Source of the DNA: Candidatus Brocadia sp.
Lineage (GTDB): Bacteria; Planctomycetota; Brocadiia; Brocadiales; Brocadiaceae
Assembly (NCBI GenBank): GCA_021646415.1
Contig: SOEU01000007.1
Span: 95,019-159,018 of the forward strand
Reading direction: 5' to 3'
DNA length: 64,000 nucleotides
This document shows positions 27,960 to 35,896 of this stretch, piece by piece. The translations under genes and the position numbers were made by a program. Numbering within the stretch: the stretch's first letter is position 1; every line of letters begins with the position of its first letter. Below the pieces are notes generated by a model. It ran no database searches, was not told where the DNA came from, and worked only from the letters and a program-made list of their open reading frames with translations.

Positions 27960-28285
27960 CTGGTATTTCAAGACCTTGCCCTCTGGCCACACATGACGGT
28001 ATATTAAAATATTGAATTTGGATTAAAGGCACTGGGTTTTATCAAGGCTGAAAGAAAGAAAAAAATTGAGGCTGTTCTGGATAAGGTTAACATGCAAAAA
28101 TATGCCGGAGAATATCCCGGCAAACTTTCGGGAGGGCAGCAGCAGTTGATTGCCATCGCGCGGGCAATCGTCACCGAACCAAAGCTACTCCTTATCGAAT
28201 ATCGATATAAAATTACGTGAGGATATCAGACAAGAAATCAGGCGTATCCAGCAAGAGACACAGATTACACAAGTATCGTGTTTCA
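27960..28285 (+). pseudogene. Decayed ABC importer ATPase (PotA/FbpC-like)
   Basis: One frame reads VFQDLALWPHMTVY, a stop (TAA 28005-28007), then NIEFGLKALGFIKAERKKKI, the signature YPGKLSGGQQQLIAIARAIV and EPKLLLIE. After Walker B the sense continues in another frame as SNIDIKLREDIRQEIRRIQQ, so a short deletion removed the DEPL segment. The Walker A part is absent. At least one nonsense change, one frameshift and an N-terminal deletion make it dead. The family imports iron, polyamines or similar. Confidence 0.85.
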
Positions 28286-28388
28286 ACTTCCGGTGGAGAA
28301 ATTAAATTGCAAGTTGGGGAGATTTATAAGGCAGGGCAATCTGTCAGATTCTCTATTAAAAGAATGGATCTTTTGTTTCGATGAAGTA

Positions 28389-29021
28389 TTAAAAAAACGG
28401 ATTATATTGTTTCTCTTTGCCTATGGTAGTAAATGTTCCATGTCCCGGATAAACGATTACATGGTCTTTTAAGGTAAACAGACGAGTTCGTATTGAACTT
28501 ATTATCTTATCATAAGAACCACCATAAAGATCTGTTCTTCCAATCGAACCAGCAAAGAGCGTATCTCCAACAAATACTGCATCGTTGATGAGAAAACATA
28601 CACTGCCAGGAGAGTGACCGGGAGTATATATGACTCGTAACACTTCATCCCCAATAAGCATTTCTTCATTATCAAGAAGCGGTCTGTCTACCTTTGGTTT
28701 CGGAATTGAGGGTAATCCGAATGCATCCGTTTGATCATTCAGATAATTCAGAAGTGGAATATCTTCCTTATGAAGCAGGAACTTTGCACCAGTCAAATCT
28801 TGTAAAGGCCGCACTCCGCCCACGTGATCGAAATGGGCGTGTGTATTTATAATGAGACGTAAGGTGAGATCATGTTTTTTTAATATATTCAGGATTTCTT
28901 CATGGTCACCTCCTGCATCAATAACTATTGCTTCGTTGTCTTTTTGGGAACCAATAATATAACAGTTCACTGCCAGGGGACCAACTGTTAGCGTCTCAAA
29001 GATTATGTTGGGCAATTTCAT
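28389..29021 (-). CDS. MBL-fold hydrolase (glyoxalase II-like)
   Basis: The 210-residue metallo-beta-lactamase-fold protein has the metal motif THAHFDH in INTHAHFDHVGG, then TPGHSPGSVCFL, FVGDTLFAGSIGRTDL and VYPGHG. This is the glyoxalase II or persulfide dioxygenase-like set; the short length resembles YcbL/GloC. Its ATG overlaps the stop of the upstream zinc-ribbon gene (ATGA), so the two are coupled. Confidence 0.92.
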   Translation of the reverse strand: MKLPNIIFETLTVGPLAVNCYIIGSQKDNEAIVIDAGGDHEEILNILKKHDLTLRLIINTHAHFDHVGGVRPLQDLTGAKFLLHKEDIPLLNYLNDQTDAFGLPSIPKPKVDRPLLDNEEMLIGDEVLRVIYTPGHSPGSVCFLINDAVFVGDTLFAGSIGRTDLYGGSYDKIISSIRTRLFTLKDHVIVYPGHGTFTTIGKEKQYNPFF

Positions 29022-29269
29022 GAGTTGGCGAATCTGATTTTGCAGTAGTATTGAAGCGCTCTTTTATTAAACGTCTCATTTTCCGTTGATTTTTTTACGT
29101 CTATCGTTTCTCTTGCAAACGTACTGCGACAATTCTTGCAGCACCACAGTTCGTGATTTTCGAATAACCCTTTTTGTTTTTGCAGGCCAATAAAGATGAA
29201 GGTGTCACCATTACAATGCGGACATACAAACTCATCCTGAATGGTATTTTTATTTTCTTTAATAACCAT
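29018..29269 (-). CDS. Small zinc-ribbon protein
   Basis: The 83-residue protein has paired CPHC and CKNC motifs (FVCPHCNGDTFIF ... LWCCKNCRSTF), a likely zinc ribbon. ATG at 29269 is chosen over a GTG two codons upstream because AAGGAAGG lies at a proper distance. Function unknown; coupled to the MBL hydrolase. Confidence 0.75.
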   Translation of the reverse strand: MVIKENKNTIQDEFVCPHCNGDTFIFIGLQKQKGLFENHELWCCKNCRSTFARETIDVKKSTENETFNKRALQYYCKIRFANS

Positions 29270-29458
29270 AATCACACCTTCCTTCTAAGAATGCGTAGTT
29301 ATTAAAATTCAAAGTTGCCTTATAATATGTATGATTTTAGAGAAAAGTCAACAATCATTGACCGAAAAAAATGAGAAGTTGCAAAATATATCTTAACTAA
29401 AGATGTTAGAAGAGGTATTGTGTGCGGAGGAAAAAACACACCTGTATTATATACTCAA

Positions 29459-29617
29459 TCAATTATTGTGTATTACATCGCTGCTCTTATAGGTGTCCCG
29501 TCTCTTATTACGACGCGATTTTAAATTTATAGATGCCTTCACCTCACTATAACAATCATCACAGCCATAAGGATGTTCGCGGCAATGTGAACAATCATTC
29601 TTAAAGTGTTTTTTCAT
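29459..29617 (-). CDS. Cys-rich 52-residue protein
   Basis: ATG 29617 opens a 52-codon frame starting MKKHFKNDCSHCREHPYGCD. Four or five cysteines and histidines (CSHC, CDDC) suggest a metal site. The tail is basic (KSRRNKRR). AAGGAG lies about 10 bases upstream, and the start overlaps the stop of the preceding frame (ATGA). No family recognised. Confidence 0.6.
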   Translation of the reverse strand: MKKHFKNDCSHCREHPYGCDDCYSEVKASINLKSRRNKRRDTYKSSDVIHNN

Positions 29618-29802
29618 AATGAATTTTCTCCTTCTTGTTTACTATACAATTGTTTCTGTAGGTAATATTCATTTGAATGAGCGTGTTCCAGAAACAGTTG
29701 ATAATTCGTATATTTTATCCATATTTCAAATTCCTGAAGTTCTTTATTCAGACCATGGACATAAACGTTAATTTTATGTTTAGTGACAGTTATATCTTTC
29801 AT
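29614..29802 (-). CDS. Hypothetical 62-residue protein
   Basis: A small soluble protein (MKDITVTKHKINVYVHGLNK ...). Evidence that it is real is the four-base ATGA overlap with the following Cys-rich frame. The ribosome site is weak. No family recognised. Confidence 0.45.
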   Translation of the reverse strand: MKDITVTKHKINVYVHGLNKELQEFEIWIKYTNYQLFLEHAHSNEYYLQKQLYSKQEGENSL

Positions 29803-29957
29803 AACAATAAACAGGAAAAAATTGTTTCTCTCATACCATTTTACTTTAAAAAATATATTTTAATTTGTGACTTTCATCATAAAGTTTTATACTATTAATT
29901 TACTGTTCAGAATAGTGTTATTATCGGCTCTTTACTTTGAAAATTTAGGATATTTTT

Positions 29958-30869
29958 ATGAACTTTATCCCGAAGCAACACCTGGAAATTGGTAATTACA
30001 TAAAATACATTGAAGAAATCCTCAACAAGTGCGATAAGGGAATTGAATACTGCAAGATTTGTCCCAATGAGTTCGTATGTTCAGAACTGGAAAAGGACGA
30101 TTTCGGTTTACATGGTTCAACCATATCGGACGTATTAACTGCCATCCAATATGCCCTCAGTAAGGTTCCGGGATATCTGAACCCAGACAAAAGGAACGAG
30201 CTCAAGGAGCATATAAGAAACTACATTAACGAATCCCCTATTCATGAAAGGAGCATTTGGGAAAACAGCATCCTGGATATTTTACTTGATGACAAGCTTG
30301 CTAATTTGGCATATAAACCCAAGGCAAAAACAGGTGAGATCAGGACACTTCTCACATATAACTCCAGGATTAGCTTTTCTATTTCCTTGAAATGTTTATC
30401 TTGGGAAAATGAACCTTCGTTACGAGATATTACAGTACCTTTGCCTCAGGAAATTTTTTCAAACAGTATTCTGAGTGTGAACCATTTTGTCCGGTCTAAA
30501 CATGTCAGCAATATAATTCTTCCCCCCACAACTCTCATAAAATATGGCATGGAAAGGGATGTAGCTGAGATAGTCCGAAGGTGTAATTTAAACGAAGCGG
30601 GGCTTGCAGCCGCTTTCTGCTACTACGCTTTATTAACAAAGTCCCCTATTCCAGAGAATATTGCCATAACAGGTGGATTGGACAGTCACGGAAGAGCACA
30701 CCATATGGAATCACTGGATGACAAAATAGAAACGGTTTTCAGGGAATTGCATTTTATAGACAAGGTCATCATTCCCAAAGGCGCTTTCTTGAACATTCCT
30801 GTTCCTCATAATATATGTATAACCGAGGTCAACAATCTGAAGCAGGCATTAGATATCGTATTCAAATAA
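29958..30869 (+). CDS. Lon-like (S16) domain protein lacking the catalytic serine
   Basis: The 303-residue protein has an N-terminal segment with Cys32, Cys35 and Cys41 (YCKICPNEFVC) and a C-terminal Lon protease-like fold: NEAGLAAAFCYYALLTKSPI, then PENIAITGGLDSHGR, SLDDKIETVF and KVIIPKG. In Lon, the serine of PSAG and the lysine of GGLKEK form the dyad. Here Lys256 is kept but the serine position is Glu213 (LNEAG). There is no AAA domain. It is thus probably a non-proteolytic S16 fold, as in RadA or ComM C-termini. Role unknown; neighbours give no hint. Confidence 0.7.
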   Translation: MNFIPKQHLEIGNYIKYIEEILNKCDKGIEYCKICPNEFVCSELEKDDFGLHGSTISDVLTAIQYALSKVPGYLNPDKRNELKEHIRNYINESPIHERSIWENSILDILLDDKLANLAYKPKAKTGEIRTLLTYNSRISFSISLKCLSWENEPSLRDITVPLPQEIFSNSILSVNHFVRSKHVSNIILPPTTLIKYGMERDVAEIVRRCNLNEAGLAAAFCYYALLTKSPIPENIAITGGLDSHGRAHHMESLDDKIETVFRELHFIDKVIIPKGAFLNIPVPHNICITEVNNLKQALDIVFK

Positions 30870-30962
30870 CGACGTAACAATTTACCTTCGAAAACTTTGC
30901 CCGAAAATAAAAAGTCATATTTTGAAATTCTTACGAGTTTTGATAAGAAGGAGGGTTCATGA

Positions 30963-31427
30963 ATGATAAAACAGTTTTTTACTATCTTAGTAATTTCACT
31001 GCTGATCACAAAGCTAGGAACTGATATGGCTTATGCGGATAAAGTACATACCTCAATCCAAAAAATACAATACCCATCAGACTGGGCAATCGACTTAGAT
31101 CGTCGGCCTGATACAGAGGATATATTAAGATCACCATTTAGCAAAATCGAATACCTGACAAGCCAGGCAACCGGCATAGGCTATGGTCGACCCGGCACTG
31201 AGGAGTATCTCAACGCCGAGATTCTGGTCAAACTCAAGGAAGATAATAATATATACGGGTTTAGTTTAATATTTTCCGACGGATATGGTCATGGAAGTAG
31301 TAAGGCAATGTTTGATACTCTTCTGGCTGCGCTTGTCAATGATCTGAAGGTAGAAATCCTCTATTACAAGAAGGATGGGGTAAAACAAGGGGCAAAACAA
31401 ATTGTAAGAATTACTATTAAAAAATAG
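30963..31427 (+). CDS. Secreted hypothetical protein
   Basis: The 154-residue protein has a signal peptide (cleavage near MAYAD, about residue 25) and a mixed alpha/beta mature part. AAGGAGG lies eight to ten bases before ATG 30963. No family recognised; probably periplasmic. Confidence 0.7.
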   Translation: MIKQFFTILVISLLITKLGTDMAYADKVHTSIQKIQYPSDWAIDLDRRPDTEDILRSPFSKIEYLTSQATGIGYGRPGTEEYLNAEILVKLKEDNNIYGFSLIFSDGYGHGSSKAMFDTLLAALVNDLKVEILYYKKDGVKQGAKQIVRITIKK

Positions 31428-31485
31428 TATCTTCCCCCTCTCCACTCTGAAACTTCTCTTTGTCAACAACATCAAAACAATGATG

Positions 31486-31890
31486 TCAGTAATTGGGAAT
31501 ATCTACAAATCTTGGCAATACAGGCACCGTATATCCGTATCTTTTCAACACCTCCGGAAGGGTCAACACATCCTCTCTGAGGGTTTTGCCCCTTGCATCC
31601 ACATTGTGGCTGGGAGGATAGAGAGAGGTAAATATTGATAACATACCAGGGGTCGTCCATGCTGATTGACTGAATGCATGAGAACATAGAACTCCTTCTT
31701 TGGCGAGTCTATCAATATTCGGAGTAGTGTTACAGGTATAACCATTGCAACCAAAATGATCAGGACGGCAGGCATCAATAGTGAAAAGGTGTATATTGGG
31801 CTGATCTTCCCTTGCCTCTGATCTCCTTTCCAAAATAAAAAGCAGTATTATAAAATATACAACAATAATTATTTGCCAATGTGCACACAC
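31486..31890 (-). pseudogene. N-terminal fragment of a membrane-anchored sulfatase
   Basis: The 134-codon frame has a membrane helix, then NIHLFTIDACRPDHFGCNGY, TPNIDRLAKEGV and SAWTTPGMLSIFTSLYPPSH, the sulfatase/phosphoethanolamine-transferase N-terminus. Full sulfatases are 400-700 residues; the metal-binding C-terminal half is missing. At the formylglycine position the sequence is TTPGM, with Thr rather than Cys or Ser. A truncated pseudogene is most likely. Confidence 0.75.
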
Positions 31891-32014
31891 GTAAATTAAG
31901 TACAGAAAATTTCAATTAACAAGAATGGCATGGACAAATCCTGTCCTCGTACGTTTTAAACTGGGATTGTTTGTCCGTGCATTTTCATATTTTGCGACCT
32001 ATAGTAAATGACAT

Positions 32015-32157
32015 AAATAAGTATAGCTCCCCTCACCCTATCCCTCTCCCACCAGGGGGGCGTGGGAACTACTGAATCTCTCATTACTGAGAGCTTTACT
32101 TTATTTGCCTCCCTTGATGGGAGGGGGCAGGGGAGGGTGCATGCTGTATACTTATTT
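32015..32157. repeat. MITE-like element with 11-bp terminal inverted repeats
   Basis: AAATAAGTATA (32015-32025) and TATACTTATTT (32147-32157) are exact inverted repeats bounding C-rich and G-rich arms. Confidence 0.65.
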
Positions 32158-32231
32158 AATTCCTTCACTATAATATCTTGACTCGAACGAGTCGGAAAAA
32201 GACAAAAACCGAAGCACGAAATTTGTGAGTC

Positions 32232-32264
32232 AACCCTGTCAGGGTTTTAAACCCTGACAGGGTT
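32232..32264. repeat. AACCCTGTCAGGGTT palindrome pair
   Basis: Two palindromic 15-mers, AACCCTGTCAGGGTT and AACCCTGACAGGGTT, flank a short spacer. The same unit sits inside the MITE at 56015-56154. Confidence 0.8.
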
Positions 32265-32417
32265 AGTTTTATTCATATTTTCGCTAAAAATGCCAAAAAT
32301 TTTTTATAAGATACTACGCCTTTCCCAAGACTCTGCTTGGGAAAGGTGGCCCTAAAGGGTAGGTATAACTACAGCAACCTTGAACAGTTAAACGAAACCC
32401 GAAATACCAGCAGCATT

Positions 32418-32460
32418 ACAACCCCCTTGCCCATTAGCAAAGGGGGAGTCAGGGGGTTGT
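32418..32460. repeat. Palindromic repeat bounded by ACAACCCCCT
   Basis: ACAACCCCCT (32418-32427) is inverted at 32451-32460. Its tail resembles that of the repeat at 26146-26208. A separate 11-bp hairpin lies just before it at 32319-32346. Confidence 0.7.
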
Positions 32461-32562
32461 CTATGCCACGAAACCTCCTCCATGAACTGAACTATATAAC
32501 AAAACATCGACAAAATTTTGTCGATCATGAGGCGCTTAGCTCCTGGTGGTTTAGGCGGTTAG

Positions 32563-33117
32563 TTATGGCTTTAATACAAAAGCAATAAATAATTCTCCCA
32601 TACCGCTGGAAAGCCAATTCATAAAGATATCCCTTACATCAAAAACCCGCATCGGTAAAATCCCCTGAATAACCTCATCAATTGCACCGAGTAAAAACGC
32701 CAAAAGGGTAGTATAAAGATATATCCTCTTCTTTCGTACGTCGAGTTTTAATGCCCAGAAAATACTACAGCTGAGCACCCCATACATCAACAAATGAAAT
32801 CTTTCCGCTCCGTTTACACACACATATTTCAGTAATGCAAGACAGGCCAGGGATATGGAAAAGAAGGCGATATAAACAGCACTATTTTTCACCTGCTTTT
32901 GGAATATTAGGTAGACTAAAAAATAAGCGCCTAATAAACATACGAAAAATACTCCCAGATAATCAAGTTTATTGCCCCAGTGGCCCGATACAAACCTCCA
33001 AAACGCTGGTCCGAAAGGTAAAAAAGAATACATTGCCAAAGTATAAATAATAACAATCCCCCATCGCCATCCCCGGGAGATTTTTTTTACAAAGCCGTAA
33101 TTAATGGATATGGCCAT
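32563..33117 (-). CDS. VanZ-like integral membrane protein
   Basis: The 184-residue protein has five or six membrane helices and the VanZ signature near the end (LLGAIDEVIQGILPMRVFDV ... NWLSSGMGEL). The frame is open a further 70 codons upstream, but that part is encoded by palindromic repeats, so I place the start at ATG 33117. VanZ-like proteins confer teicoplanin resistance in some species; the function here is unknown. Confidence 0.75.
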   Translation of the reverse strand: MAISINYGFVKKISRGWRWGIVIIYTLAMYSFLPFGPAFWRFVSGHWGNKLDYLGVFFVCLLGAYFLVYLIFQKQVKNSAVYIAFFSISLACLALLKYVCVNGAERFHLLMYGVLSCSIFWALKLDVRKKRIYLYTTLLAFLLGAIDEVIQGILPMRVFDVRDIFMNWLSSGMGELFIAFVLKP

Positions 33118-33179
33118 AACACAATTATTGTCCCCACGGTTTTTATCAGGATTCGTAGCGTAGCATAGCCACAACCAAT

Positions 33180-33385
33180 TGACCCCTCTTGCTCCCCTCC
33201 TTCGCAAGGGGGGATAAAGGGGAGGTATAGAATTGAAACTCTTCCGATTTCTCCTTCGCAAGATGGGGACTTCGTCGTTATGGTTCGACACGCATGTCCT
33301 GAGTTTATCGAAGGGCTCACCATGCACGGTGCTGAACCCTGAGCCTTCGGCGTGAACTCAGTCGAACGCCTTTCGAAGGGTCAAG
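33180..33385. repeat. Composite palindromic repeat cluster
   Basis: From 33184 the sequence matches the addA-internal element: a palindrome around ttcgcaagg, then the linker tagaattgaaactcttccga and a second ttcgcaag palindrome. It is followed by two copies related to the cctgagcgaag/gtcgaac type (33290-33385). Confidence 0.75.
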
Positions 33386-33450
33386 GGAGGGAAAGTTTCC
33401 TTGCCCCTTGTGGGAGAGGGTCTGGGTGAGGGGTATTTTCGTACCAAATG

Positions 33451-34932
33451 CTATAACTTCACTGTCAATCCCTGGGCCATCTTGATTTCCATAGCATGAT
33501 TGATCGTCCACGCCGTCCGATGGGTAACCACATCGATCAGCGTGCTGGCCGATGGCAGGCCCGTCCCGCTCTTTTTTACACCACCAAAAGGCAGATGCAC
33601 TTCAGCCCCAATTGTGGGCAAGTTCACATAGCCAAGGCCATATTCACAGTCTTCACGAATCCTTCTTGCCTTCCTGTAATCTTCAGTAATTACGGCGCAG
33701 GTAAGACCATACTCGGTATCATTGTTTACTTGTATAGCCTCGTCAATATCTTTTACAGGAATAATTGCGACATGTGGCCCAAACACCTCCTCACGAAGCA
33801 CCCGGCTCTTCGGATTGTTTTGCATACGATACACAAACGGGGACATAAAATAACCTTTTTTGTATTCATTACCTGTAAGCCTTCCTCCTTCCAGCAACAC
33901 CTTCGCACCCTCTTTTTTGGCCAGATCGTTGTATCGGACAATCTTCTCCGTTGCCGCCTGATTGATCACAGGACCCATAAATACATCTTCATTCAGGGGG
34001 TCACCGATCTTTATCCTTTTTGTTATTTCAACGAATCTTCTTTCAAATTCAGTCAATACCCTTTCATGCACTATTAACCTGCTTGCAGAGGTACATCTCT
34101 GTCCCGATGTCTTAAAGGCGCTGATAATGGCAGCATTTACGGCAATATCCAGGTTAGCGTCGTCGAGAACAATCAGGGCGTTTTTCCCACCCATCTCAAT
34201 AGCACACATTTTATCAGGAAATCCGGCAACAATCTTCTTTATTTCAGAACCCACATCATAAGAACCGACAAATAACACAACGTGGGTATCCGGATGTTTC
34301 ACCAGCAAATCCCCACACCCTCCCTGTACGACATTAATGACACCAGGCGGGAAACCTGCTTTATGTGCATATTCGGCAATCTTATTTGCCGTACATGCTG
34401 TTTCCCTGGAAGGCTTGAGAATGACCGTATTCCCTTCCACAACCGAAGGACAAATAAGCCATAAGGGAATAGCAAACGGAAAATTCCATGGTGTAATTGC
34501 TGCCACAACCCCTTTGGGTTTTCTGCGCATGAAGGAATCTTTTTCCGGTATCTCAGAATCGACCACATCACCATGAGACATCCTCACCGTACCGAATACA
34601 TATTGGCACATATGGATGCCTTCGGTAACATCAGCACGCCCCTCGATAATCCCCTTTCCACATTCTTTTGTTACAAGCCGGGATATTTCCTCACGGTCCT
34701 TTTTCAGGAGTTGAGTAAATTCGTCCAGGTACTCACCCCGTTTAATACGGGACAAACGCCTCCAACCATCATAGGCTGCTTTTGCCGCGCAGACGGCATT
34801 ATTCACATCCTTCTCATTTGAAAGCGGAAACGTCCCCAATACCTCATCGACATTAGCAGGATTTCTGCTCTCAAATCGGTCACCGGAAGTACCATTTACA
34901 AATGCCCCATTAATATAATTATTCCCTTCCAT
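33451..34932 (-). CDS. NAD(P)-dependent aldehyde dehydrogenase
   Basis: The 493-residue protein has TPWNFPFAIPLWLI and ILKPSRETAC (cofactor site), the general-base region IEMGGKNALIVLDDAN and the catalytic cysteine in SGQRCTSASRLIV. These define an intact ALDH. ATG 34932 is chosen because GGGAGG lies about 13 bases upstream; an earlier start would overlap the toxin gene. The substrate is not evident. Standing alone beside a toxin-antitoxin pair gives no pathway clue. Confidence 0.9.
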   Translation of the reverse strand: MEGNNYINGAFVNGTSGDRFESRNPANVDEVLGTFPLSNEKDVNNAVCAAKAAYDGWRRLSRIKRGEYLDEFTQLLKKDREEISRLVTKECGKGIIEGRADVTEGIHMCQYVFGTVRMSHGDVVDSEIPEKDSFMRRKPKGVVAAITPWNFPFAIPLWLICPSVVEGNTVILKPSRETACTANKIAEYAHKAGFPPGVINVVQGGCGDLLVKHPDTHVVLFVGSYDVGSEIKKIVAGFPDKMCAIEMGGKNALIVLDDANLDIAVNAAIISAFKTSGQRCTSASRLIVHERVLTEFERRFVEITKRIKIGDPLNEDVFMGPVINQAATEKIVRYNDLAKKEGAKVLLEGGRLTGNEYKKGYFMSPFVYRMQNNPKSRVLREEVFGPHVAIIPVKDIDEAIQVNNDTEYGLTCAVITEDYRKARRIREDCEYGLGYVNLPTIGAEVHLPFGGVKKSGTGLPSASTLIDVVTHRTAWTINHAMEIKMAQGLTVKL

Positions 34933-35014
34933 AGCTCTTCTTCCTCCCTTTATAAATGTACAGAGGTTCATCACGCAAATTGGCAGATATTTAAAGCATC
35001 CTGATTGATATATA

Positions 35015-35326
35015 TCAATCTCCACTATAATTTACGTTTTCTTTTCTCTTAATTAGCCAGAAAGTTTCCTCATATATACATTCCCGCGGGCCTATTGCAA
35101 CGATTTCAACTAGCCTCTGGTCCAAAATTCTGTATATTATTTGAAACCGACTGACTCGAAAACTTCGCAAACCTGCAAGTTCGTCCTTTAGTGCTTTTCC
35201 GGAATACGGATCAGATAATATTACTTGTAAGGAGGCCTTTAGTTTCTTCTTTAGATGAGGATGCAAGTTTCGGATAAGCTCTGCCACACTACCGGGAACT
35301 TTGAGTTTTCTTATAGGTTGCTTCAT
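35015..35326 (-). CDS. RelE/ParE-family toxin
   Basis: The 103 residues fit the RelE fold: SLQVILSDPYSGKALKDELA, LRSFRVSRFQIIYRILDQ, IVAIGPRECIYE. RelE-type toxins cleave mRNA on the ribosome. It follows the Phd/YefM antitoxin by 12 bp. Confidence 0.88.
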   Translation of the reverse strand: MKQPIRKLKVPGSVAELIRNLHPHLKKKLKASLQVILSDPYSGKALKDELAGLRSFRVSRFQIIYRILDQRLVEIVAIGPRECIYEETFWLIKRKENVNYSGD

Positions 35327-35338
35327 TTTCCGGATACA

Positions 35339-35599
35339 TTACCTGAGAAGTTCCTCAAGTGTGTATAGCCGTGTTTTTTTACTTTTTAATGCCTTTAATC
35401 CTTCTTTGATTTCCTGCATTAATGGTAAATCCGAACGAATAGCAATAGTTTCTTTCCAGCTTTCAAATTCGTCCGGGCTTACCAAAACAGCGGCAGGTGA
35501 ACCATTTTTTGTAATTACTATCTCCTCATCGGTGGTACTAACAGTTTCGACGAGGCTGCTTAGCTTCATTTTTGCTTCTGACAGAGATAAGGTTTTCAT
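35339..35599 (-). CDS. Phd/YefM-family antitoxin
   Basis: The 86-residue protein begins MKTLSLSEAKMKLSSLVETV and contains IVITKNGSPAAVLVSPDEFE, the Phd/YefM pattern. It binds DNA and neutralises the adjacent RelE-like toxin; antitoxin-first order is typical. Confidence 0.9.
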   Translation of the reverse strand: MKTLSLSEAKMKLSSLVETVSTTDEEIVITKNGSPAAVLVSPDEFESWKETIAIRSDLPLMQEIKEGLKALKSKKTRLYTLEELLR

Positions 35600-35896
35600 A
35601 AAAGACCTTCATTAAGGTTGACTAGAATTAAGACCATACTAACGCAGGTATACAAAATTGTCAAGTCTTTTGTTTCTGTTCTTACTAACCCACTCGTTCG
35701 GGTTAGGTACGAAGGTGGAGAATTACCCGCCTCCTAAGTATGAAGATACAGTAGTGGTATTTCGGAGGATGTATGAATCGTTCACGAGAAGCAGGTATAT
35801 CCGCCGGTATTGCTCCCAATGTCCATGTCAGCCTTGTTGTTCAGCGTCACTTCCAGTGGTGAAACGTCCTTTTGCTTCATTCTATAATTTAATTAG

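Larger units (their letters stand above)
31891..32562. other. Repeat-dense region without genes
   Basis: About 670 bp hold several unrelated palindromic elements (listed separately) plus an inverted pair gcatggacaa (31928) / ttgtccgtgc (31970). No coding potential was seen. Confidence 0.75.

Noticed and set aside
28278..28472. 64-codon plus-strand frame next to the MBL gene
   Set aside because: It overlaps the end of the MBL hydrolase on the other strand and the tail of the ABC ATPase relic; no family features.
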